Below are positions 19,533 through 30,562 of a DNA stretch of 40,755 nt, one piece after another (the first letter of the stretch is position 1; every line of letters starts with the position of its first letter). Source of the stretch: Penium margaritaceum (taxonomy: Eukaryota; Streptophyta; Zygnematophyceae; Desmidiales; Peniaceae); contig SZWC01001563.1 in assembly GCA_023375785.1 (NCBI GenBank), positions 64,325 to 105,079 on the forward strand, written 5' to 3'. The position numbers were made by a program, and so were the translations under genes. Under the pieces are notes generated by a model that worked only from the letters and a program-made list of their open reading frames with translations, was not told the origin of the DNA and made no database searches.

Positions 19533-21312
19533 CCCTTGCTTGCTGTTGGTGGATCCACCAAAAGAAACTAGGCACATAATACAGACACATGCTTTTGTTT
19601 CGGGTGCATGTGGATTCTTGATTGTGGGCGTGACCTGCCTCCTTTCTGTCAAATAAGGGTGGTTACAGCATGACAACCAAAATTCAGAATGAACATAGAG
19701 ATATTGTCAATGCCATGCAAGGTCGATTCAGAGGCATTCTGATGTAAATGGAAAAGATTTTGTGCTTATGCTGATGTTGGAGTGCTTCTGGAATGTCAAG
19801 TGGCTCCGATTTTCTCTGATGATGATTTTGTGCTGATGATAGCTGTGGCTAAGGCTGAGACTGCTTCAGCATATGAGGCTGCCTGTTTCTTGCACTGTGA
19901 ATGAGTTGTGCCTACATGTGTCTTAGTGGCATTGCAAGCTAGTGGCTGCCAAAAATCAAGCTGCGCATACTTTACATGAGCTGCTGATGCTACTAAAGAC
20001 ATTGATGGAAATGATCATAGAAGTTATGAATATATAGATTTTAGTGCTGTTGATGATGCTGCTAAGTGGGTGGTTGGGAGGAGTTCGCAGAAGCACGCTT
20101 CCACGAGAAATTTCAGAAATCAACAGCCATGGTGGGGCCACAACGAGCAGGTCCAAGTTTTTTTCTCTTTGATACCATGTAAGAGTCTGTAGATGAGGCA
20201 GGCAAGATGTAGCAGAGGTGTGAAACTAATATGGAGTCAAGCTGCAACATAATGGCTCATACAAATGATGAATCAGGTGAAAGTGCTACAGTGCGGGCAT
20301 GTGAGAGGCAATATATTGGGGCCGTGGCTGAATCACCAATGGTGCAGGCACAATGATGCTGAGGCCACAGAACAACAAAGCGGGCTGAAGTTGATGCACT
20401 GGCACAATGCCAAAGGAACAAACTCTTATTGCAAGGATAAATGAGGCACAACATTGCCTGTGAGAGGACGTGACAAAGCGGGAGCTTTGGAGCACCAGGT
20501 GTGGCCATAGCACTTGTGGTACGGGCTTTATACTTAGCTGGAGTTGTGTGAAGATGTGCCATGGCCAGAGTTGCAGGTGTCTGTGCAACAAAACTAATTA
20601 GAAGGATATGAGAGAACAACTGAGTAGTCACAGCAAGAGAGGAGAGTGCCATGGAGGCAGAGAGCTAGGAATGAGACGTGGAAGAGCACCACGACCCAAA
20701 GGTGGGCAGTGAAAATGGAGAGGCAAGCATGAATCCTCGAGTAGATACTTAGAACAGAACATAGACTGGACTACATGAACTCAGTTAGAGCTACCTTAAG
20801 GAAGATCCATCAGCTATGGCAGATAGGAATCAAGGTGCAGCTGTAGACGAGCTGTGGCTCTAGCTGGTGCTGAGCATGGAGGTCCAATGGTCCTTGGTTC
20901 AGAGACTTGTGATCTGGATGGTTGCTGCCAGGGTGCAATAGAGTGCCCAATCATGGCCGTTTTCATGTTTCAGCTACTGAAGCACTCACCTTTTGCTGTC
21001 TGGTTGGCGCTGAAAGCACTCTTTTATAGATGATTTAGCCCGGTGATGACAAGGCATGGATGTCTGACGGAGGTTTTCCAGTTGTTACTTGATAGTTCCC
21101 GCCAAGATCTTTTAGAGTGTTCGAGCGCCGGAATAAATGTGCTCAGAAGTCTAAAGCAGTATCCACAAGACACACAAGAACCTTACACCATTGACAACAT
21201 AACTTGTCTTCCCCTCCAAAGGACCAAGCCTCGTATTAAAAAACTTTCCTTCAGCATGTATGTCTCGGTACTCAGACACTCTCAATGGTCTTGGTGGAAC
21301 CTATCAAGTAAC
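19533..21312. other. Old noncoding debris with a canonical-type primer site remnant
   Basis: There is no convincing gene. Around 20165-20190 the + strand reads CTCTTTGATACCATGTAAGAG. On the - strand this is TGGTATCAAAGAG preceded by an ACA end, as in plant copia elements primed by the 3' end of initiator tRNA-Met (TGGTATCAGAGC after the LTR). This suggests a decayed - strand element with an LTR to the right of 20177. I see no coding match near it, and the rest is unassigned. Confidence 0.35.
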
Positions 21313-21968
21313 TGTTAGCTACTGAGCTAACCACCTCCGGCAGAGAAGCTGCAAAACCAAAAAAAAACTCACAAAGGTTTTTACACCTTCTTCCTTTGCA
21401 AGTACGTGTCGTGCACCCCAAACTTAATCAGGCATACACTTCACCTTCAAGAGTACTAACACCTTAGCATTACATCTCAAGAAGAGCTCAAGTCGTCAAT
21501 ACGCAAGAGAGCATCAAGCAAGGGTTAATTGATGAGCATGCAAGACAAGTCCTTTTATAGCTGTCTGTCCAGTCCTAGAACTCAAAAGCACATTCTTGAG
21601 AAGTGGCTTGACCCTGCCACATCACCAAGAGACTTGCGCTGTGGGCTTGACACATAAGCATCCTTGTGCCAAGGTGACTGATCAGCCATGTTGCTTCCCA
21701 GAAGCAATGGACTTTCTTTCTTGGAAGCTTCTAAAACAACCAAGATGTGCATGGAGCCAAGATCAAACTCATGACCTCTCACTTGGCCAAATCAACAAAA
21801 TGGCCAAGTTAACCACTCACCTACATGGTGTACTCAGAGATCATATCTCACATGAGAGAGAGCATAGTTGAGTCACCCTACAACAAATCCAGGGGTCATA
21901 CCTCCACAAGGGGCAAAGCATTCCTGATCCGTCGTACGAGACTGAACAAGGGGCAAACATATTCAAGA
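21313..21968 (-). repeat. LTR2 3' LTR (- element)
   Basis: It is 656 bp in - sense; the start is TCTTGAAT (TG mutated to TC) next to the polypurine tract, and the end is GTAGCTAACA at 21313. The tRNA-like segment is at 21752-21825: A-box TAGGTGAGTGG (21823-21813), B-box-like GAGTTTGATC (21770-21761). Confidence 0.85.
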
Positions 21969-22003
21969 AATCTCTCCCTTGTACCTTGCGTCAGTTTCCA
22001 TCA

Positions 22004-24223
22004 TCATTCTTCATCACTTGCGTTGACCATGCCGATACCTTGCCTGCCCGCCTGGTGGAGATCCTTGTCCAATGGCTTTGTAAGCATGTCAGCCCGGTTC
22101 ACCTTGGTGCCGACATACTCCAGCTCCACTGTCTGCTCGTAGACCAAGTCCCGAGCATAGTGGTAGCGGATCTCGATGTGCCAAGAGAGCCTGGACAGAA
22201 ATGGGTTCTTGGACATGTCAATCGCGCTCATGTTGTCAATCTTGATGATTGTTGCCGTTGCCTGTGGTGCCTTCATCTCAGAGAGCAAGCTACAAAGCCA
22301 CTGCACCTCTTTACACACCTCAGCCAATGCAATGTACTCAGCTTCAGCTATTGATAGAGTGACACACTCCTGCTTGCGACTCGCCCAACTGAGAGCACCT
22401 CCATTTAGCATACACACAAAGCCGGAGGTAGATTTTCTGTCGTCAATATTGCCTCCCCAGTCACATGAGATGGAGTGACACGGATCCAGCGATGCGTCCA
22501 AATTGGAGTCCCACGTGTCGCGTCCCTTAAGGTAGCGCATGATGCGCTTCACAGCCTGCCAGTGCAGTGGACCAGGATTGACCACAAACAGGCTCACCTG
22601 CCCAACAGCATGGGCTATATCTGGCCGGGTGGCTACCATGGCATACATCAGACTTCCCACTACAGACTGATATGGGATGCCCAACATGTCAGTTTTCTCC
22701 GCTTTGTTGGATGGGGACATGGAGGTGGAGAGCTTGCACTCTGAGCTCATGGGTGTGGTGGTAGGCTTGCAATCTGCCATGTCGTATCGTTTGTGGATGG
22801 AGTCGATGTACTTTTTCTGGTTCAGGCTGATGGTACCTGCGGCTCCGTCACGCTTGATGGCAATGCCAAGGTAGAAGTTAAGAGGACCCATGTCCTTCAT
22901 CTTGAACCTGCTAGTCAGCTGCCCCTTGAGATCGTCTAGCAGCTGCATTGAGGAAGAGCACAGAATCAAGTCATCGACCTACAAGGCGACCAACATAGTC
23001 CCTTTGTCGCTCTCATGCACGTACATGCTAGGGTCGTTGTCGTAGTGCATGAAGGACTCCTTGGCCATGACTGTATCCATCTCTTGGTACCAAAGTCTTG
23101 GCGCTTGTTTTAGCCCATAAAGCGCCTTCACCAGCCTGCACACCTTGCCCTCGGGCACATCAACCCCCTCTGGAACCTCCATCAGCACCTTCTTGTCAAG
23201 TTTGCCGTAAAGGAAGGTTGTCTTGACAACCATCTGCTGGACCTCCATGTTCTTGGCAGCAGTAATGGCGAGCATTGACCGGATGGAGGCAAACGTCACA
23301 ACGGGAGCAAAGGTCTCATCATTCTCTGCGCCAGGCCGTTGAGAGAACCCCTTTGCCACCACCTGTGCCTTGTACTTGTCTATCTTAGCATCTTGTTTCC
23401 TTTCTACTTTTAGCACCCACTTGGAACCCAGAACATGAGAGCCGGCAGGTCTATCCACCAGTACCCATGTCCCATTCTCCTCGATGGAGCTGAGTTCACT
23501 ACAAATTGCTTCATCCCACACAGCTTTGCCAGGCCGCGTGAGTGCCTCTGCGACAGACGTTGGCTCCTTTTCAACCATGAACAAATAATTGAAGTCTGTC
23601 CATTCACCCCTATCTTTATTGTAATGCTGCCGAGGAACTTTCAGATGTGAACTGCTCCTTGGACCTGCTTGCTGTTGCTGTTGATATAGAGGCTGGAGGT
23701 TTGTTTTGTCGTCGATGGGGGGAGAGGTATCCTCCTCATGGTCTGGAGGATCAGATACGTCGGACTCGGAGGCTGATTCCTCCGAGTCATCTGCATCAGC
23801 TTCTCTCCCTATTGTAGGTTTCAGCCCATGCCATTGTGCCGGTGCTTCGTCTCCCTCCTCAAGAAGAGTGAGCCACTCTCCCTGTTTTGGAATGTTCTCA
23901 AGTTCAAGAAGCTCTTCCTTACTCACTGAATGTTTGTGAAAATCCACGTCTTTGCTGCGGATGACCTTCTTAGCTCCCAGGTCCCACATTCTATAAGCTT
24001 TGTGGGCGGTGTCATAGCCGATGAAAATACACTTTCGTGTTCTTGCATCGTGCTTTCCAGGACCCTCACCCGCCTGGACCTTGGCAAAGCCTGTGCAACC
24101 AAATACCTTGAGATGGGAGGCGTCCCGCTTCCTGCCCGACCATGCTTCTTGAGATGTCTTCAGCTGCTGTGTCTGCTTCTTCTTGCCTCTCCTTCGCAGA
24201 GCTGCTCCAGGTGTGAGGTTCAA
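22004..24223 (-). pseudogene. Copia integrase end, reverse transcriptase and RNase H (LTR2, -)
   Basis: The upper part (24223-22979) holds the integrase C-terminus (FGCTGFAKVQAGEGPGKHD, FIGYDTAHKAYRMWD), an acidic linker and the RT start (GSKWVLKVE, VVAKGFSQ, VKALYGLKQAPRLWYQE). It ends at TAG 22979-22981, which replaces the Tyr codon of the YVDD catalytic motif; the same frame resumes with VDDLILCSS. The lower part (22969-22004) continues RT and RNase H without a break: ATRPDIAHAVGQVS, GDRKST-type DDRKSTSGFVC, AEAEYIAL, then RADMLTKPLDKDLHQAG. A single stop at the active site therefore kills an otherwise complete polymerase. Confidence 0.9.
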
Positions 24224-24253
24224 AAGATACGTAGCCGTGTAGGCTGCTCCAGC

Positions 24254-25063
24254 CTAGAACCTAGGAGGCAGCTTGGCGTCAAAGAGCATGCACCTTGTCA
24301 TGCCAAGGAGGGTCTGATTCATCCTCTCTGCTACAACATTGCTTTGATGTGAGTAGGGAGTAGTTTTCTGGTATTCAATGCCCTGTGTCTTGAGCCACTC
24401 CCTACAGGCTTCGTACTCCCCCCCATTGTCCGTCCTCCATGCCTTCACCTTCCTTCCACTTCGTCGCTCGACCATAGCGACAAAGGCTTGCAGATTCTCC
24501 TTCACCTCACTTTTCTTTTTGAGAAAGTATATCCAGACCTTGCGGCTATTGTCGTCGATGCATGTGAGAAAATATCTGCTGCCTCCATTGGACGGTATGC
24601 GAAAGGGACCACACACATCAGAGTGGATGAGGTCAAGGGATGCGAGAGCACGCGTACCATTACGCTTGAAAGGTTTCTTCTTGGCCTTGCCTTAAAGGCA
24701 TGGCTCACACAAGATCCCAGCTCCCTCCGCCTCATCACCTAGCTCCATCCCACGCACTAGCTCCTGCTTATCCATGAGTACCAATGTGCGATGAGCCACG
24801 TGCCCAAAGCGCCTGTGCCACAGGTTCTTCGAAAACGTGCACTGGCTAGAATGAACAGCCTCAGTGCCTGCATTTGCTTCTGGTTTTGTTGCCGAATCTT
24901 CCGGTGCCACTGTTTCCGCTGCTCCAACATGTCCTTTGTCATCAGAGCCTGCATCGTNCAAGGGATGCGAGAGCACGCGTACCATTACTCTTGAAAGGTT
25001 TCTTCTTGGCCTTGCCTTAAAGGCATGGCTCACACAAGATCCCAGCTCCCTCCGCCTCATCAC
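24254..25063 (-). pseudogene. Copia integrase core (LTR2, -)
   Basis: In - sense CEPCL is followed by TAA (24692-24694, an artefactual duplicate of 25017-25019), then the integrase core to 24254. It shows SDVCGPFRIPS-type D and RTDNGGEYEA with the second D. YQKTTPYSHQSNVVAERMN carries the catalytic E. TAG at 24254-24256 replaces Trp in PPRFW. The section 24692-25063 repeats the gag-pre-integrase region because of the gap at 24958. All three catalytic acids are present. Confidence 0.85.
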
Positions 25064-25282
25064 CTAGCTCCATCCCACGCACTAGCTCCTGCTTATCCAT
25101 GAGTACCAATGTGCGATGAGCCACGTGCCCAAAGCGCCTGTGCCACAGGTTCTTCGACAACGTGCACTGGCTAGAATGAACAGCCTCAGTGCCTGCATTT
25201 GCTTCTGGTTTTGTTGCCGAATCTTCTGGTGCCACTGCTTCCGCTGCTCCAACATGTCCTTTGTCATCAGAGCGTGCATCGT
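24634..25282. repeat. Direct repeat flanking a 1-N gap (24634-24957 and 24959-25282)
   Basis: Two 324-bp copies abut the N at 24958 with few differences. They duplicate part of the LTR2 gag-pre-integrase region. An assembly overlap is the simplest explanation. Confidence 0.88.
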
Positions 25283-26087
25283 TGCTCTCCTCATCATCAC
25301 TCCCGGCCGAAGATTCAGCCGATGATGTTGTCTTGGTTTGCAAGACGTAGAGTCCATCAACGCGAGGGACCTGTGTAACAACCTTCTTGGCAGGGCAGGA
25401 AATGCTGATGTCCTTGTTAGGGACTATCGTTGCTTCCTTTTCTGTAAAAGCAACTGTCATGCCATGGTCGGTTATCTTAGAGACAAAGAGCAGGTTGGCT
25501 GTGAAGGAGGGCAAGTAGACTACCCCCTCTAGCTTGAGGGCGGAGTCCGCACCGTTGACACCCACTGTGACCAGCTTGTCACCAATCCCCTCAGCTGCCT
25601 CAACCTTGCTGTTGGCAACTCTGAAGTTTTTGTTGCATGGAGCAAGAGAGATGAAGTCTCTCTTCTCATAAGTGGTGTGTTCGTTTGTACCCGAGTCAAG
25701 GCCGTAAGCTCCTGGCGTGAGTATCGCCCTCCCTTTGTTGGAGGCACACTCGGCCATCAAGCTTGTGGGATCCTTCCCACCATTTCCCCCTCGCCATTCA
25801 TCCTCATCTCCTCCCTCCTTCTTGGGTGCCCGGCACTCTCGAGCCCAGTGTCCAGCCTTACCACAATTATGGCAGTTTCCTTGACGCTTTGGACCCCTTC
25901 CACCAGTGCCATTGTTTCCCTGGTACCCAGAGGAGGAGAAATTACGAAAGGCACCGCTGCTTTGTGAGGCAAAGGCAGCCATGTTTGCTTCACTACTGTT
26001 GCGACGCATGGCTTCATTCCGCACATACTCCGAGACGGTGGTGTAGGATACTTGCTCTTTGGTCCACCCTCCAATCACTGTGATCAT
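25017..26087 (-). pseudogene. Copia gag C-terminus, zinc knuckle, protease and pre-integrase region (LTR2, -)
   Basis: It begins right after the TAG at 26094 with MITVIGGWTKEQVSYTTVSE. A Ser/Gly/Asn-rich stretch and a CCHC knuckle (CHNCGKAGHWAREC, near 25865) follow. The protease active site GLDSGTNEHTT is near 25695, then a beta-rich protease body. An acidic spacer leads to the HHCC segment (LWHRRFGHVAHRTL, CEPCL). It ends at TAA 25017-25019 where relatives have Glu or Arg. Protease and knuckle residues are intact. Confidence 0.88.
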
Positions 26088-26093
26088 GGGACC

Positions 26094-26579
26094 CTAGCTC
26101 TCCGGCAGCGTCATCAGAAAAATCATGGCCTGCATATCGGATTTCAGGTCCCACCCCATGCCGTTGGCTTGTTGCAAGAGAGTCTCAAGCTTTTGCATAA
26201 AGGCGGAGACATCCTCCCCTTCACCAAGCCTCATACTGATGAGGTTTTGTAGAATGAAGAGATGGTTAGCAAGTGAGGAGGACTGAAACACCTTGCCCAG
26301 TTTGGAGTATGCCGCGGCTGCCATTGTACAACCGCTGATATGTGAGAGGACTGAGGGTTGTATGGAGGACAGAAGAACGGCAAGAGCCTTCTTGTTGAGC
26401 TTGACCCATGCCACAAGGTCAGCACCCTCCTCCTTTGGTGCTGGGATACTTCCGTCGAAATATCCTAGCAAGTCTCCATCATCCATGATGATCTCAAACT
26501 GCCACTTCCAGAGCGCAAACCCCTCTCCATCAAACTTGAGGATGGGAGAATGATTCCCTGGTTCCCCTGTCCTTGCCAT
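26094..26579 (-). pseudogene. Copia gag, N-terminal part (LTR2, -)
   Basis: In - sense, 161 residues start at ATG 26579 (MARTGEPGNH). The capsid signature includes LKFDGEGFALWKWQFEI, then LANHLFILQNLISMRLGEGED and DMQAMIFLMTLPES. TAG at 26094-26096 replaces the conserved Trp of PESW; the same frame continues in the next feature. The start is preceded by a leader of about 310 bp after the primer site. Confidence 0.88.
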
Positions 26580-26710
26580 CCCTACACCTACAACTGCTAC
26601 AGCTGCTGCACCTGTTGTTGATGCTGATGCACCTGTGTTTGAGGCCGTTGTAGGCTGTTGGTGAGAAGAGGCAACTGCTGGCCCTCTTCACGTTGGCCGT
26701 TGCGAGCAGA

Positions 26711-26742
26711 TGTAGGCTGATGTAGGCTGATGTAGGCTGATG
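26711..26742. repeat. 10-bp tandem repeat in the LTR2 leader
   Basis: TGTAGGCTGA is repeated three times plus a partial copy. A shorter, related TGTAGGCTGATG occurs in the LTR3 leader near 39290. Its role is unknown; packaging or leader structure is speculation. Confidence 0.75.
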
Positions 26743-26891
26743 TCCGCTCCCAAGACAGAAAGGTGCAGATGTGTTGCATTCCCTTGAGGCTGATGATTGA
26801 CCTGCAAACAGAGAGGATGGGTGAGAGCGAAGGCGCTCACACTGCTTATGACTTTCGCGGTTGCGTGCGTGAATCTTCTCTAACCAGAAGA

Positions 26892-26906
26892 GTGGGCCCA
26901 TAACCC
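26892..26906 (-). other. Primer binding site, LTR2 (half initiator tRNA-Met)
   Basis: GTGGGCCCATAACCC on the + strand, then TT, then the LTR edge TGTAAG at 26909. The layout is identical to LTR1 and LTR3. Confidence 0.8.
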
Positions 26907-26908
26907 TT

Positions 26909-27420
26909 TGTAAGCTACTAAGCTAACCACCTCCGGCAGAGAAGCCGCGAAACCAAAAAAAAAAACTCACAAATGTTTTTACACCTTCTTCCTTTGCAGG
27001 TATGTATCGTGCACCCCAAATGTATCTAGGCATACACTTCACCTTCAAGAGTACTAACGCCTTAGCATTACATCTCAAGAAGAGCTCAAGTCGTCAATAC
27101 ACAAGAGAGCATCAAGCAAGGGTTAATTGATGAGCATGCAAGACAAGTCCTTTTATAGCTGTCTGTCCAGTCCTAGAACTCAAAAGCACATTCCTGAGAA
27201 GTGGCTTGACCCTGCCACATCACCAAGAGACTTACGCTGTGGGCTTGACACATAAGCATCCTTGTGCCAAGGTGACTGATCAGCCGTGTTGCTTCCCAGA
27301 AGCAATGGACTTTCTTTCTTGGAAGCTTCCAAAACAACCAAGATGTGCATGGAGCCAAGATCGAACTCATGACCTCTCACTTGGCCAAATCAACAAAATG
27401 GTCAAGTTAACCACTCACCT
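26909..27420 (-). repeat. LTR2 5' LTR, missing its U3 start
   Basis: It matches 21313-21822 and then diverges at 27421. The lost part is about the first 145 bp of the LTR, so the copy starts within the A-box of the tRNA-like segment (27345-27420). The B-box-like GAGTTCGATC is at 27368-27359. Confidence 0.85.
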
Positions 27421-28024
27421 GAGGATCACCTTACGAAGAGTTTGCAACAATCGGCATGGGAAATGGTGGCTTCTAGGCTAAGCTAGAGCCAAAACGCCAT
27501 GGCGGCAGGTCAGGAAAAAAACTACAAGTGTGGGAGTAACAAGATGGAGTAGTCCTAGGGGGTGAGGTCGCTAATCGACCTCACCCGACACGCCGGCGAG
27601 CGAAGCTCGCCGGCGAACGTGCTTGCTCGAGGGCGAAAACCCTCGACAACCCAAAAACGGGCGCGAGAGAGTGTGCACACCCTATGGGGGGTGCGCAATT
27701 TGCCACTTACAAAGTGGCATAGTCTTGGCCTACCCAGACATCAATTTGCAGGTCCAACATGGGTCTCATAAGTAAAAACAAGCAAATGTCAGCTACACCT
27801 AGAGACCAAAACTAGGTTTGCTAGAGGAGCCTAAGCACATAGTAGGATGTGAAGCTTTAGTGATGAAGAGGGAGGGAGGGCCATGCGGTCAGGATGGAGG
27901 CAACCACCCGTGAGGAGAAGAGGAGTTGCGTGCCTTCACGGTTTGTCACCTCCACTCACTATACCGGCATGCCCTATGCACTCACGGCCACCACAAGAGG
28001 AGTATATGCAGTGAGAGATTAACA
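27421..28024 (-). repeat. Probable 3' LTR of the 28-31 kb copia element
   Basis: In - sense CCAAGGGGGCG (a polypurine tract, 28035-28025) is followed by TGTTAATCTC, a typical plant copia LTR start at 28024. The RNase H frame ends TGT TAA, so its stop lies inside the LTR. The left end is undefined, because the LTR2 fragment abuts at 27420 and no second copy is in the window. The hairpin cluster is inside it. Confidence 0.5.
27560..27719. repeat. Cluster of consecutive hairpins
   Basis: Perfect stems: GGGTGAGGTCG/CGACCTCACCC (27560-27586, loop CTAAT); CGCCGGCGAGC/GCTCGCCGGCG (27591-27615, loop GAA); TCGAGGG/CCCTCGA (27627-27646); TGCCACTT/AAGTGGCA (27701-27719, loop ACA). A weaker GCACACCC/GGGGGTGC lies at about 27675-27695. 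They follow each other with little spacing. Confidence 0.85.
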
Positions 28025-30562
28025 CGCCCCCTTGGACGAGAGTGCAGTAGGCAAGCAACATAGTTGTTGCAGTTGTAGTAAGAGAGCAGGGGATGATAGA
28101 GCCTTGGTGAGAAAATCCGCCAGTTGTGCCTTCCCACTGATGGCACATACCTCAACTGTCCCAGCATCCACTGCCTCTCATACGAAGTGGTGTTCTACAC
28201 TGATATGCTTTGTGCGTGGATGCAACACGCCATCATTTGGTGCAATGCGGCGTGCGGCTGAGTAATCACTGTGCACTGGTATAGCAGCTGTGCGCACGCC
28301 AAGTTCTTCAAGCAGCCGTGCAAGCCAAATCCCTTCACATGTTGCCTCGCCGAAAGCCATGTATTCACCCTCAGCCACACTGCGTGCCACACAGGACTGT
28401 TTGGCGATGCGCCATGACACAGCGGTGCCCCACACACGAAACACATAACCACCCCGACTGCGTGCTGCACGGTCACAAGCAAAATCACTGTCATAATAAC
28501 CATCCAGAACTGGACCTGTGGTTGGGGCAAACACAAGACCAAGGGCGGTAGTGTCCAACACATAATGCAGTAGCTTCAGCAACGCTTTCTGGTGTGTACT
28601 GCGTGGCTGCTGGCTGAACTGAGCAAGCACATTGACTGAACATGCAATGTCAAGACGTGTAGTGGAGGCAAGGTATGAGAGACTGCGAGTGATCTGTCTG
28701 TAGAGTGTCGGGTCGGCATCCTTACCGTATTCTGTGGTACGTGGATCTAGCAAGTGTACGTAGACATCAGGACTCATGGGACTGGTTTGTCGAGGAAGAT
28801 GTTGTACCAAGTGTTGAAAATGTGCAGTGAGATGCGCAATGAATCGACCTTGATGAAGTGTTAGTGTTCGTGCTATGCGGTCACGCGTGATGGTCATGCC
28901 AAGGAAATTCTGTGCTTCACCAAGATCTGTCATTTTGTAGTGATCTGTAAGCAGTGCTTTGGCTCGTGCAATGAGCGTGAGGGAGGGAGACAAGATTAGC
29001 AGATCATCCACATAGACCAAAGATACAACAGGTAGACCTTCATCCCAGTGTACAAACAATGAGGCATGACAAAGACTCTGTGTGAATCCACTACTCTCTA
29101 GGGTGCGTCGAATTTCTTTGTTCCAACACCGAGGCGCTTGCTTTAAGCCACAGAGGGCCTTAAGCAGGAGCCACACCCGCTCTGTACCATCCTCAAAGCC
29201 CTCAGGCTGGTGCACATACAGTTCTTCTTCCAGTGGTCCATTCAAAAAAGAATTGTTAACATCCATTTGGTGGATTTCCCAATCCTCACGTGTTGCCACT
29301 GCGAGTAAACTATGACTGGTTCCATACTTGCCCACAGGCGCATACGTGTCTGTGAAGTCTTGTCCTGGGATGTGATGGAAACCTTTGGCCACCAGCCTTG
29401 CTTTATACTTCTCAATCAGACCTTTGAGGTTTCTTTTCAGTTTGAACACCCATNNNNNNNNNNNNNNNNNNNNNNNNNNNNNNNNNNNNNNNNNNNNNNN
29501 NNNNNNNNNNNNNNNNNNNNNNNNNNNNNNNNNNNNNNNNNNNNNNNNNNNNNNNNNNNNNNNNNNNNNNNNNNNNNNNNNNNNNNNNNNNNNNNNNNNN
29601 NNNNNNNNNNNNNNNNNNNNNNNNNNNNNNNNNNNNNNNNNNNNNNNNNNNNCCACAGGCGCATACGTGTCTGTGAAGTCTTGTCCTGGGATGTGATGGA
29701 AACCTTTGGCCACCAGCCTTGCTTTATACTTCTCAATCAGACCTTTGAGGTTTCTTTTCAGTTTGAACACCCATTTCACATCGATAGCCTTCCGGCCAGG
29801 TGGCAAAGGCACCAACTCATACACCTCATGCTCAAGCACTGCGTTTAACTCTGCCACCATTGCTTGTTCCCATTTGGCAGCATCCGGATGCCCCCTGGCT
29901 TCAGCCACGGTCAGTGGTTCACTTACAGCGTGGTCCATTGGTGCGGTGCCGATAGTGTGGTAAAATTGTTTATAATCAACTCTGGGCAGATCACGCAAGG
30001 ATCGCCGCACCGGGTTAGGTGGTGGTGAACCTTCACTCTCTGACTCTGCACAAGGGTTCAGTGGCGTGAGGCCTGGGGGCACCTGAGTGTCACCTGAGGC
30101 TGTGCTGGCCAGGTTTGTAGGTGAAAGCAGGTCTCTTGGCACCGGATCGACCATGTTCCTGTCTTGCTTTGTTTGAGTCCTACGACTTGACTCTTGTGAC
30201 TGGAGAGGCATAAAGACGGGTACACTCACGTACTCAGGGTAGTGCTCCCTCGAGGCAAGAGTAGGTGCATGATGTAGGGTGCAAAATGACTTGTAGGGCA
30301 TGTGTTCTAGAAAGGAGGCATCTCGACTTTTGACAAAGCACCGGTTTGTGGGATCCCAAAATCTCCATGCCTTGGAGGCATGTGACACCCCAAAAAAAAA
30401 CGCACCATCGACCACGTGGACTGAGTTTGTTCTCTCGTTGTGGCGGTGCAAATCAAACACAGGCCATTGTACCCCACACTCTGGCCGGCCTGAGGTCGGC
30501 CTTCTCTTTGAACCAACGTTCCCAGGGTGATACCGACTTGGGCACTGGCCCTTGCGACACAC
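28019..30562 (-). pseudogene. Copia integrase end, reverse transcriptase and RNase H (second lineage)
   Basis: In - sense from about 30500 it gives FFFGVSHASKAWRFWDP (integrase end), a Pro/Ser-rich linker, then RT: WEQAMVAELNAVLEHEVYEL, IDVKWVFKLKRNLKG, ARLVAKGFHHIPGQDF. Then come LLLKALCGLKQAPRCWNKE and the intact VYVDDLLIL. RNase H has GYYDSDFACDRAARSRGGYV and AEGEYMAFGEA. TGA at about 28178 replaces a sense codon, and the frame then continues to TAA at 28019. The 199-N gap with its 122-bp repeat falls in the RT N-terminus. The frame relation to the integrase feature is broken near 30500. It was active at the sequence-motif level until recently. Confidence 0.88.
29332..29774. repeat. 122-bp direct repeat flanking a 199-N gap (29332-29453 and 29653-29774)
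   Basis: The 122 bp before the Ns are identical to the 122 bp after them, and both edges coincide with the gap. The true gap length is probably negative. Collapsing the repeat would give a continuous RT frame. Confidence 0.9.

Larger units (their letters stand above)
21313..27420 (-). mobile_element. LTR2-family copia element with near-complete coding order (-)
   Basis: In - sense the order is truncated 5' LTR (27420-26909), PBS, leader, gag, zinc knuckle, protease, integrase, RT, RNase H, polypurine tract, 3' LTR (21968-21313). The 5' LTR lacks its first about 145 bp, so no target duplication can be tested. Stops: TAG at 26094 (W), TAA at 25017 and its duplicate 24692 (E or K), TAG at 24254 (W), TAG at 22979 (Y of YVDD). 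The frame is otherwise intact, so decay is mostly by point mutation. Confidence 0.9.

Noticed and set aside
20257-20652. Possible - strand protein of 131 residues
   Set aside because: It is Ala/Ser/Cys-rich with no recognisable domain or neighbours. It is probably chance in old noncoding sequence.
21313-21825. LTR2 as a 513-bp LTR starting at TGTAGGTGAGTGG
   Set aside because: The polypurine tract lies 145 bp further on, next to a TGTTGAAT start in the + copy, so the LTR is about 655 bp and the 27420 copy is truncated.
1171-22981. Reassigned TAG codon (ulvophyte-type code) as explanation for in-frame TAGs
   Set aside because: TAGs in the copia elements fall at conserved Trp and Tyr positions where Gln is not expected, and TAA and TGA stops also occur. 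Ordinary decay fits better.
27560-27719. CRISPR array or integron attC sites
   Set aside because: The stems differ from one another, there is no constant repeat with spacers, and no cas or integron integrase is nearby.
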